The position numbers and the translations under genes were made by a program. A stretch of 64,000 bases of DNA from JBASEY01 sp049652745 (lineage in GTDB: Bacteria; CSSED10-310). The number at the start of each line of letters is the position of its first letter. The stretch's first letter is position 1. The notes below the pieces were generated by a model. The model saw nothing but the letters and a program-made list of their open reading frames with translations, did not search any database and had not been told where the DNA came from. The DNA is taken from contig JBASEY010000023.1 in assembly GCA_049652745.1 (NCBI GenBank), positions 186,001 to 250,000 on the forward strand. The letters are read 5' to 3'. Shown here in pieces: positions 42,839-50,144 of the stretch.

Positions 42839-44335
42839 ATGGACCCTACTCAACCAGAAACCAATCCGTTAAACCTCGATTCTCAGATCTATGAGTTGCT
42901 TCTATCTTTGCGGAAAAGCGGCGGCAGACCTTTGCTGATCGGCGGTTGGGTTCGCGATAGACTCCTCGGCATCACAACCGGAGATTTGGACATCGAAGTC
43001 TTTAATCTGCCCTTGGAGGTTTTAAAACAGATCTGCCGTCACCATGGACGCCTGATCACCGTAGGAGCCACTTTTGCCGTTTTAAAACTCACCCTGAGGA
43101 ATGGTATCACGATCGATATTTCTGTTCCGCGCCGTGAGCGCCAAATAGGCAAAGGCCATAAAACCTTTCAAATCCAGGCCGATCCATTTATGACGATAGA
43201 GGAAGCGGCACAGCGGCGGGATTTAACCATCAATGCAATCAGTATGGATCCATTTTCTGCTACACTGATCGATCCCGTAAAAGGAGCTGAAGATTTAAAG
43301 AAGGGTATTTTAAGGCACATAGGACCGCGCTTTAGTGAAGACCCGCTGCGTGTTTTACGGGTGTATCGATTCCAATCCCGGTTCGGCTTCGTAATTGCCC
43401 CTGAAACCCGCGAAATCTGCCGCTCACTCAGTGATGGTTCGGCTCTGCAAACATTGGCCCGTGAGCGCATAGAGGAGGAGCTGCGCAAAACGATTCTCGA
43501 CGGTGAAAAGGCTGCTATAGTGCTGGCGCTGACGAACATGTATGAAGACGGCGTCATGCATTCGTTGTTCCCCGAACTGGACCGTCTGAGCCAAGTGGAC
43601 CAGGACCCACGATATCATGCCGAAGGCAATGTGTTGATACATACCATTTTAACCGTTGCCGAAGCTGCATCGATAGCCCGTCGCGACAATCTGGAGCCGG
43701 ATATCGCCTGGGCGCTCAGCCTGGCGGCGCTCGTGCATGATCTGGGTAAAGCCCATACAACCGCTACAGACAATGAAGGCAACATCAAATCGCATGGCCA
43801 TGAAAAAGCCGGTCGCCAGCCGGCAACCAGACTTCTAGACCGCATCACGGAACACTCAAAAGTCCGCGATATCGCGCTTGCCTTGGCAGTCAACCATATG
43901 CGGCCCCTTCATCTGGCCAAAGCCGGAAAGGTTACCGATGCCGCCATTCGACGTCTTGCGGTATCGGTTCAACCGGCTTCGCTCTCGTTGCTGAGTAAAC
44001 TGGTGGAAGCGGACACCCTGGCAAGTATACGAGGCGATGGGTCGGAACCTGAAAATGCCCATCTTTTCCTTATGGAGCGCGCCAAGAGTCTGGGCATCGA
44101 AACCGCCCCGCCCAAACCGATTATTCAAGGCAGGGATCTGATTCAACTGGCGAAAGATGGAATCATTCCCAAACAATATTCAAAAGGCGGCCTTCATTTT
44201 GCCGACGTATTGAAGACACTCTATCACCAGCAACTGAACGGCAAATTTTCGACCAGGGAAGACGCCATCGTTTATTTATTATTTTTATGCAAAGGAAACC
44301 GGAAACTCTCCGATAACCTCAATAACAACATATGA
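42839..44335 (+). CDS. cca: CCA-adding/poly(A) polymerase-type nucleotidyltransferase with HD domain
   Basis: 498 aa. The N-terminal nucleotidyltransferase has LIGGWVRDRLLG (residues 33-44) and the catalytic TGDLDIEVF (47-55), followed by the class II neck and body (RRDLTINAISMD, GAEDLKKGILRHIG, DPLRVLRVYRFQSRF). From about residue 260 an HD domain appears (LVHDLGKAH). This is the layout of tRNA CCA-pyrophosphorylase/A-adding enzymes with HD phosphatase. The enzyme repairs or builds tRNA 3' ends. Whether it adds CCA, only A, or only CC cannot be told without alignment. No clear ribosome-binding site lies before the ATG, which follows a terminator. Confidence 0.88.
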   Translation: MDPTQPETNPLNLDSQIYELLLSLRKSGGRPLLIGGWVRDRLLGITTGDLDIEVFNLPLEVLKQICRHHGRLITVGATFAVLKLTLRNGITIDISVPRRERQIGKGHKTFQIQADPFMTIEEAAQRRDLTINAISMDPFSATLIDPVKGAEDLKKGILRHIGPRFSEDPLRVLRVYRFQSRFGFVIAPETREICRSLSDGSALQTLARERIEEELRKTILDGEKAAIVLALTNMYEDGVMHSLFPELDRLSQVDQDPRYHAEGNVLIHTILTVAEAASIARRDNLEPDIAWALSLAALVHDLGKAHTTATDNEGNIKSHGHEKAGRQPATRLLDRITEHSKVRDIALALAVNHMRPLHLAKAGKVTDAAIRRLAVSVQPASLSLLSKLVEADTLASIRGDGSEPENAHLFLMERAKSLGIETAPPKPIIQGRDLIQLAKDGIIPKQYSKGGLHFADVLKTLYHQQLNGKFSTREDAIVYLLFLCKGNRKLSDNLNNNI

Positions 44336-44363
44336 CGCGTTAAGTATGTTGAATGGGCCAAGA

Positions 44364-44392
44364 TTGACTTTTAGACACTGACCCATTATAAA
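44364..44392 (+). promoter_or_regulatory. Sigma-70 promoter of the 29-codon ORF
   Basis: TTGACT (44364-44369), 17-bp spacer, TATAAA (44387-44392); five of six positions match in each hexamer. Transcription from about 44399 would give a leader of about 45 nt. Confidence 0.65.
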
Positions 44393-44443
44393 TGAGCGAT
44401 TTCAATGTGGGTCAGGCATTGATTCACCACAGGAGAAAGGATC

Positions 44444-44533
44444 ATGTCAAGACGACTTTGGTTAATAAAACTTCGTTTATGGCTCGTCCTGCCTGCTTTG
44501 GCCTTGTTGATGCTTCTGTTCCTTATAGGGTGA
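44444..44533 (+). CDS. 29-aa hydrophobic micropeptide
   Basis: Starts MSRRLWLIKLRLWLVLP and continues ALALLMLLFLIG before a TGA. AGGAGAAAGG stands just before the ATG with good spacing. A positively charged N-terminus and an uninterrupted hydrophobic helix make it a single-span inner-membrane micropeptide, or possibly a truncated signal-like sequence. A near-consensus promoter lies 50-80 bp upstream. No homolog recognised; at this size, chance cannot be excluded, but promoter, ribosome-binding site and peptide character agree. Confidence 0.5.
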   Translation: MSRRLWLIKLRLWLVLPALALLMLLFLIG

Positions 44534-44621
44534 ACACATATCCTCAAAGACCCTATTATAACCGATTAAATCAGCATCCTGTTTCCACGGGAGATTTTCG
44601 CCGTATTTTCGCCTTTTGGGC

Positions 44622-44650
44622 TTGACAGCGAAATCATAACATTATTAAAG
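44622..44650 (+). promoter_or_regulatory. Candidate uvrA promoter
   Basis: TTGACA (44622-44627) matches consensus; TTAAAG (44645-44650) at 17 bp or TATTAA (44643-44648) at 15 bp would be the -10 element. A 9-bp direct repeat ends nine bases upstream of the -35 element. No LexA box of a known type was seen. Confidence 0.5.
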
Positions 44651-44690
44651 TGAGCAGGTCCGGGGGAGCTGGTTATTCGGAGATAGTTTG

Positions 44691-47510
44691 ATGGAAAATA
44701 CGATATTGATTCAAGGCGCGAGTGAACACAATTTACGGCATATCAATCTGACAATTCCCAGAAATAAATTCGTCGTCATAACCGGAGTATCTGGATCAGG
44801 CAAGTCGTCATTGGCGTTTGACACGTTATATGCTGAAGGTCAAAGGCGATATGTCGAATCCCTTTCATCTTATGCACGTCAATTTTTAGGTCAGATGGAG
44901 AAGCCCCGTGTCGATTATATCGGGGGATTGTCTCCGGCCATATCGATCGAACAGAAATCAGCGTCGCATAACCCCAGATCGACTGTTGGCACGGTTACGG
45001 AGATTTATGATTATTTGCGGGTGTTGTTTGCGCGGGCAGGAGTGCAACACTGTACGGAATGTGAGGAACCCATAACATCTCAATCGGCTCAACAGATGGT
45101 CGAGCAGATCCTTCAAATGCCGCTGGGAACTCGTTTTATGATCGGTGCACCGATGGTGCAGCAGAGAAAAGGTGAGCATAAAGACATCATCGAAAGAGCT
45201 CGGAGTGAAGGCTTTGTTCGGATTCGGATCGATGGAAAGATATGGGATATCGATGATGTACCGGCTTTGGACAAACGCAAAAAGCACTCGATCGATATCA
45301 TTGTTGATCGATTGGAGATAGAACCTGATATTCGGAGCCGATTGACCGATTCCGTTGAAACGGCGCTTAAAATATCTGATGGACTCATGAAGCTGGTGAC
45401 TGGCGACGAGGTGGAAACATTATTCAGCGAACACGCCGCCTGTCTGAAATGCGGCCGGAGTTTTCCGCCGCTGTCGCCACAGCGCTTTTCTTTCAATTCG
45501 CCGCTCGGAATGTGTCCCAAATGCAGTGGGCTGGGCACGATAATGGATACGGATCCGGATCTTGTCATTCGGGATCGGAATCTGACTCTTGGCCAGGGTG
45601 TTTTAAAGTTTCTAGGAGTTTTGGATGACAATCCCAATGGCTGGACGGCTCGAAGAGTGTTGCGTCTGGGATCGGTTTTCGGCTTCACGTTGGATACACC
45701 CTGGAATAAATTGTCGCCTGCCGCTCAGGAAGCCTTGCTTTACGGCCAGCCTCCCCGAAGGATGGAAGAAAAGTCTGATTTTTTGAATGCACGAGGGTGG
45801 ATAGGAGTATTGAATGATATTCGTCGTCTATTTTTAACGACCAAAAGTGAGGGCATGCGGCGTTGGTACAGCCAGTTTTTCAGCCATATACCGTGCCCTG
45901 AGTGCAAGGGAACTCGACTGAATGAGGCCGCTCGGGCGGTTTTTTTCGATTCGCGATCGATCACGGATGTTTCGAAGATGTCGGTACAAAATATCATCGA
46001 CTGGATCGCAGCTCTCGATTTATCTCCAACGCAAAAAGCGATCGCTACGGAACTGTTAAAAGAAATCACCGCACGACTGTATTTTCTGAGGGATGTCGGT
46101 CTTCATTACCTCACTTTGGATCGACCTGCTCCAAGTCTGTCAGGCGGAGAAACACAGCGCATCCGTTTGGCGTCTCAGATCGGGAGCGGACTTGTCGGCG
46201 TCTTATACATTCTTGACGAGCCGTCCATTGGTCTACATTCACGTGACACATCGCGTTTGCTCGACACGTTGAAGCGCCTGCGTGATTTAGGAAACACCGT
46301 GATTGTTGTCGAGCATGATTTGGAAACGATACAAGCATCGGACTTCATTGTGGATATGGGTCCGGGAGCGGGCCACCAAGGGGGAGAGGTCATAGCGACC
46401 GGAACTCCGCATGAAGTAGCGGAAAACCCGAACTCACTTACAGGCGCTTATCTGAGTAAACGAAAAAAAATCGATTACCCGAATACGCGCCGAACCATAA
46501 GAAATGGAGTAATCGAAGTCACCGGAGCTCGTGAAAACAACCTAAAAAGTATTTCTGTCCAATTCCCTTTATCACGTTTTATCTGTGTCACAGGCGTATC
46601 CGGCTCCGGGAAAAGCACTTTGGTCAATCAAATTCTCTATCCGGCTCTCAGCAATGCCCTGAATCGATCCCATCGTTATGTCGGCGCGCATGATGCGATT
46701 CGTGGGTCGGAAAAAATCGACCGCCTTATAGAAATCAACCAAAAACCAATCGGCCGGACACCTCGTTCAAATCCCGCTACGTATACCGGCGTCTTTACCC
46801 ATATTCGATCTCTTTTTGCGATGTTGCCGGAATCCAAGATGCGGGGATATAAACCGGGGCGATTCAGTTTCAATGTCAAGGGCGGCCGATGTGAAGCCTG
46901 CATGGGTGATGGCTTGAAACGAATTGAAATGCATTTCCTTGCAGATGTCTTTGTTCCTTGTGAGGTTTGCAAAGCCAAACGCTTTAACCTTGAAACGCTG
47001 GAAGTGCGCTATAAAGGGTTGAATATCGCAGATGTGCTGGACTTGGAAGTGCGGGAGGCGATGGAAATTTTTAAAAACCATCCGATGATCATGAAAATTC
47101 TACAGACTTTATCGGATGTCGGGCTGGACTATATCAAGCTGGGACAACCGGCGCCGACGCTGTCAGGCGGCGAAGCGCAGCGGGTTAAGTTGTCCAGAGA
47201 ACTGGCCAAAACCGACACCGGTAAAACTCTGTATATCTTGGATGAACCGACTACCGGACTGCATCCACACGATATTTACAAACTGTTGGATGTCATGCAG
47301 CGATTGGTGGACTTGAAAAACACCCTTGTCGTTATCGAACACAATATGGATATCATCAAAAACGCAGACTATATCATCGATCTCGGGCCTGAAGGCGGCG
47401 ATGAGGGCGGATGGGTGGTCTCGACCGGCACGCCGGAACAAATAGCTGCTGATCCTCGGTCTTATACCGGCAGATATCTAAATGCTTTTTTAGAAAAGAA
47501 AAATTCATGA
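44691..47510 (+). CDS. uvrA: Excinuclease ABC subunit A
   Basis: Damage-recognition ATPase of nucleotide excision repair, 939 aa. Two ABC modules are present: Walker A GVSGSGKSSLAF (about residues 31-42) and GVSGSGKSTLVN in the second half; signatures LSGGETQR and LSGGEAQR; Walker B LYILDEPSIGLH and LYILDEPTTGLH. Zinc modules are visible as CLKCG with CPKCSG, CPECKGTRLNE, and CEACMGDG with CEVCKAKRF. QKPIGRTPRSNPATYTG is the UvrB-contact region. The start is ATG 44691 with CGGAG eight bases upstream; an in-frame TTG is one codon earlier. Single gene; uvrB and uvrC are not in view. Confidence 0.98.
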   Translation: MENTILIQGASEHNLRHINLTIPRNKFVVITGVSGSGKSSLAFDTLYAEGQRRYVESLSSYARQFLGQMEKPRVDYIGGLSPAISIEQKSASHNPRSTVGTVTEIYDYLRVLFARAGVQHCTECEEPITSQSAQQMVEQILQMPLGTRFMIGAPMVQQRKGEHKDIIERARSEGFVRIRIDGKIWDIDDVPALDKRKKHSIDIIVDRLEIEPDIRSRLTDSVETALKISDGLMKLVTGDEVETLFSEHAACLKCGRSFPPLSPQRFSFNSPLGMCPKCSGLGTIMDTDPDLVIRDRNLTLGQGVLKFLGVLDDNPNGWTARRVLRLGSVFGFTLDTPWNKLSPAAQEALLYGQPPRRMEEKSDFLNARGWIGVLNDIRRLFLTTKSEGMRRWYSQFFSHIPCPECKGTRLNEAARAVFFDSRSITDVSKMSVQNIIDWIAALDLSPTQKAIATELLKEITARLYFLRDVGLHYLTLDRPAPSLSGGETQRIRLASQIGSGLVGVLYILDEPSIGLHSRDTSRLLDTLKRLRDLGNTVIVVEHDLETIQASDFIVDMGPGAGHQGGEVIATGTPHEVAENPNSLTGAYLSKRKKIDYPNTRRTIRNGVIEVTGARENNLKSISVQFPLSRFICVTGVSGSGKSTLVNQILYPALSNALNRSHRYVGAHDAIRGSEKIDRLIEINQKPIGRTPRSNPATYTGVFTHIRSLFAMLPESKMRGYKPGRFSFNVKGGRCEACMGDGLKRIEMHFLADVFVPCEVCKAKRFNLETLEVRYKGLNIADVLDLEVREAMEIFKNHPMIMKILQTLSDVGLDYIKLGQPAPTLSGGEAQRVKLSRELAKTDTGKTLYILDEPTTGLHPHDIYKLLDVMQRLVDLKNTLVVIEHNMDIIKNADYIIDLGPEGGDEGGWVVSTGTPEQIAADPRSYTGRYLNAFLEKKNS

Positions 47511-47523
47511 GTTCATTCGAAAC

Positions 47524-47541
47524 AGAGCTAAAAGCTCTTTT
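47524..47541 (+). terminator. Weak hairpin terminator after uvrA
   Basis: AGAGCT (47524-47529), loop AAA, AGCTCT (47533-47538), then TTTTA. The stem is perfect but only six pairs and the T-run is short. Confidence 0.4.
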
Positions 47542-47742
47542 ACATTTACTACATTTTCCGAGTTGAGGTTTATAATAGTCTTTTATCTTTCATTAGATCC
47601 ATCAGTCAGGGTGGAGGCGAGGGATTCCAAGCCGGAAGGAAAGTATAGAGACTGCAAAGCCGTTGGAACGCAAACGATTGGGATTCGATACAAGGATTCC
47701 AAAGAAAATGATCTCGAGGCTTTCGGTGGTTAGCTAAAAATA

Positions 47743-48996
47743 TTATTTCTCGGGTTCCCCTTCCGGATCGATGTCCTGAGCTGATTTTGGGAACATTCGT
47801 TTGAACAGGCGTGAACCAAAAAACCCGATACGCTCACTGGTTTTTTCGGGTATTGGAACATAAAAAATATTTTCCGATGCTTCTTTGGCCATGCCTAGTA
47901 ATGGAGCCCATTCCGGTTCATATTCCTGTTTGATCCAAGGCAGAGAAGGGTATTCAACGCGGGTATGGACCCCAAAAACGCTGACGGCTGAATAGGCAAT
48001 TCCTCTGGTGAGTGCACCGCCGCCGGTCAATAAGATGCCTCCAGGCAAATGCCCTCTGCAAATCGTGTCTTTTAATCGATCTCTAATGATTGTAAAAATT
48101 TCTTCGATAGTTGCGCTCATAATGATTGCCAAATGCCTGCGTGTAACTTGGGAGGTTTCACCGAACAGATTGATAACATCCAGCGTCGTATCTTGGCTGG
48201 GATCGATATCATGAGCGACACCATAATCTCTGATGGCTTTTTCCGCATTTTCATCCGACAAAGACTCGCCCATAGCCACTTCCCTGATTACTCTTCGCCA
48301 GCCGTCATTAAGTGAGCCGGTTATATATGGCTGGCCTTCTTGATAAACGATATAGTCTACAGTTGAGTGCCCAAGATGGATGACCATGCAGCCAAGATTG
48401 AATTCTTCGGCATGGCCGACAGCGAGGGATGCAGTGTAGCCATTGAAGAGGAAACGTGAGAGTTTCAATCCTGCATCCCTGAAAGCTGCTCTAAAATTGT
48501 TGATAACATCTTTTTTTGAAAAAATGACGTGATATCGGGCAAGCAGGTTCATACCCAAAAGTCGGCTGTCGGATTCGATTTTGACGCCGTCCAAGAATAA
48601 GAACTGTCTGAAAGAATGAAGTAATTGGGAATCGCCGGGAATACGTGATTCTGCATTTTTCATCATCTGTTTTTCAAGCCTGAGAGTTATCGGTACATTG
48701 TGGCGCAGTTTGGCCTCTTCAGTAATGTTGTCACTTCGAGTAGATTGGCCTGAATGCCCAACCCATATTTCTTTGAAAGAACCAATTCCTGAATCATGCC
48801 GGCAATTTTCATAGGCATTACGCAATGCGGCAGCAAACTCTCCTCTGGAGCTAATCGATCCATTATTTATCCCTTTGGATTCATAGGCTTTTACAAAGAC
48901 CAGATCGGGAGCGCCATCGCTATGAAAGTCGAGAACACCCATTCTAATAAATCGGGATCCAGGGTCAATAAGTAAAAGTTTTCCTTTAAGATTCAT
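47743..48996 (-). CDS. ftsA: FtsA-like cell-division actin homolog
   Basis: 417 aa. In FtsA of model bacteria the protein tethers FtsZ to the membrane. Evidence: phosphate-1 strand LLLIDPGSRFIRMGV (DPGS at 11-14); a 1C subdomain with LHSFRQFLFLDGVKIESDSRLLGMNL matching the FtsA 'P-eY-lDg--gI-nPlGm' pattern; phosphate-2 strand MVIHLGHSTVDYIVY, where the usual DxGGGTTD is altered to HLGHSTVD; EKAIRDYGVA; adenosine motif GGILLTGGGALTRG. Near the end, RIGFFGSRLFKRMFP looks like the amphipathic membrane-targeting helix, followed by an acidic tail. Last gene of the division operon. PilM is less likely because of the 1C pattern. Confidence 0.82.
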   Translation of the reverse strand: MNLKGKLLLIDPGSRFIRMGVLDFHSDGAPDLVFVKAYESKGINNGSISSRGEFAAALRNAYENCRHDSGIGSFKEIWVGHSGQSTRSDNITEEAKLRHNVPITLRLEKQMMKNAESRIPGDSQLLHSFRQFLFLDGVKIESDSRLLGMNLLARYHVIFSKKDVINNFRAAFRDAGLKLSRFLFNGYTASLAVGHAEEFNLGCMVIHLGHSTVDYIVYQEGQPYITGSLNDGWRRVIREVAMGESLSDENAEKAIRDYGVAHDIDPSQDTTLDVINLFGETSQVTRRHLAIIMSATIEEIFTIIRDRLKDTICRGHLPGGILLTGGGALTRGIAYSAVSVFGVHTRVEYPSLPWIKQEYEPEWAPLLGMAKEASENIFYVPIPEKTSERIGFFGSRLFKRMFPKSAQDIDPEGEPEK

Positions 48997-49008
48997 CGAT
49001 AACCTCTT

Positions 49009-50139
49009 TTAAATAATAATTTGTCTTTGTGACGACACATTAATTAAAATCCCTATAGCAGCTAACGAGGTGACCAGTGATGAGCCTCCATAAGACAGAA
49101 AAGGGAGTGTGATACCGGTATTGGGAAGTAAACCCAGGCTAATCCCTATATTCAAGACAGCCTGCATAGACAAGTAAAAAGAAATACCTCGTGCGAGGAA
49201 CGCTCCGAATCGATTTTTAGCCGAGCGTGCTGTATATTCTCCCAACCAAGCCAAAGCGATAAAGAGCATAATGATGATGACGCCAGTGATAAAACCGCCA
49301 TCTTCAACCATGACGGCAAATATTGAGTCTGTATGGCTGGCGGGCAAAAAGGACCGTTTGACCAAGCCGCCGCCGAAGCCTTGGCCGAATAATCCACCGT
49401 TTCCCATAGCCATACGCATGTGATAGTCGTGAAAGCTCAAATGGGACGGGGGACTCCAAGGGCTGATATTTTTTAGATAGTTCGTAAAGCGAGTCATAAT
49501 ATATGGATATTTGAAGGCTATCACTATGCTGAAAGGCACGAAGGGAACAACCGGCAGAAAGATATGTTTAAAGGGAAATCCCGTGGACAGGAGCATATAA
49601 ACGGTAATGATCATCATAACCAAAGCGGTGCCGAAATCGGGTTGCAAAATGGTGAATCCGACCAGTGAGAATGCTATAACCATTATCGGTACTGATTCAC
49701 TCCAGAAGCGCATAGATTCAAGGCGATCGAAAGCCATTACGTATGAGATGTACAAAATGATCACCAGTTTGCCAAGCTCTGACGGCTGAAAATTGAATAG
49801 GCCCAGACGGAGCCATGCTTGTTGTCCCATGATCAGAACAGCCAGTAATAGTGATGCAGTTATACTATAGGGTAAATGGGTTTTAAATCTGAATTTCGAA
49901 AAATCGATCAACGTGAGGATCATCATCAAGCATACGCCGATGGCAACATAAAGAAGCTGTCGTTGAAAGTAATAATAAGGGTTTGGATGCAGATGTCTTC
50001 CTGAGCTGAAAACACCGAGAAGACCAAAGCCTGTCAACGCCATGACACATAAAGAGATAAATGGATTGCTGCGTTTGAAAACGGTCACGATTTGTTGAAC
50101 GAAATTAATCGGATTGATCCAATGCATTAATGTATCCAT
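49009..50139 (-). CDS. ftsW: SEDS-family glycan polymerase FtsW/RodA
   Basis: 376 aa, about ten membrane segments. Family motifs are GLFNFQPSELGKLVIILY, TILQPDFGTALVMM, MAMGNGGLFGQGFGGGLVKRSFLPASHTDSIFAV (given here in pieces: GNGGLFGQG, PASHTDSIFAV) and LPNTGITLPFLSYGGSS. SEDS proteins polymerise lipid II into peptidoglycan strands together with a class B PBP. The adjacent FtsI gene (5-bp gap) makes FtsW the better name than RodA. The start is ATG 50139 behind AAGGAG; a longer open frame to 50454 lies inside ftsI. Confidence 0.94.
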   Translation of the reverse strand: MDTLMHWINPINFVQQIVTVFKRSNPFISLCVMALTGFGLLGVFSSGRHLHPNPYYYFQRQLLYVAIGVCLMMILTLIDFSKFRFKTHLPYSITASLLLAVLIMGQQAWLRLGLFNFQPSELGKLVIILYISYVMAFDRLESMRFWSESVPIMVIAFSLVGFTILQPDFGTALVMMIITVYMLLSTGFPFKHIFLPVVPFVPFSIVIAFKYPYIMTRFTNYLKNISPWSPPSHLSFHDYHMRMAMGNGGLFGQGFGGGLVKRSFLPASHTDSIFAVMVEDGGFITGVIIIMLFIALAWLGEYTARSAKNRFGAFLARGISFYLSMQAVLNIGISLGLLPNTGITLPFLSYGGSSLVTSLAAIGILINVSSQRQIII

Positions 50140-50144
50140 CAGAA

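Larger units (their letters stand above)
44336..44690 (+). other. Interval between cca and uvrA with two promoters and a micro-ORF
   Basis: The 355 bp hold, in order, a consensus-like promoter, a 29-codon ORF with a strong ribosome-binding site, a 9-bp direct repeat ATTTTCGCC (44594-44602 and 44605-44613), and the likely uvrA promoter. The alternative 77-codon frame from ATG 44392 has no ribosome-binding site and poor coding character. Confidence 0.55.

Noticed and set aside
44392..44625. 77-codon plus-strand frame between cca and uvrA
   Set aside because: No ribosome-binding site; starts on top of the -10 element; the 29-codon frame in another phase is better supported.
44336..44690. LexA/SOS box before uvrA
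   Set aside because: No match to CTGT-N8-ACAG, GAAC-N4-GTTC, GTTC-N7-GTTC or other forms I know.
45113..45688. 191-codon minus-strand frame over uvrA
   Set aside because: Shadow of uvrA; Arg/Ser-rich composition typical of antisense frames.
47571..47700. c-di-GMP-I riboswitch, tRNA or RNase P RNA in the uvrA-ftsA spacer
   Set aside because: Fragments such as CTGCAAAGCC look suggestive but the required order of helices and the GAAA tetraloop, or a cloverleaf, cannot be built.
47743..48996. PilM (type IV pilus) identity for the FtsA-like protein
   Set aside because: Neighbours are ftsI and ftsW, the 1C-subdomain pattern and the C-terminal amphipathic helix fit FtsA, and no pilN/O/P/Q genes adjoin.
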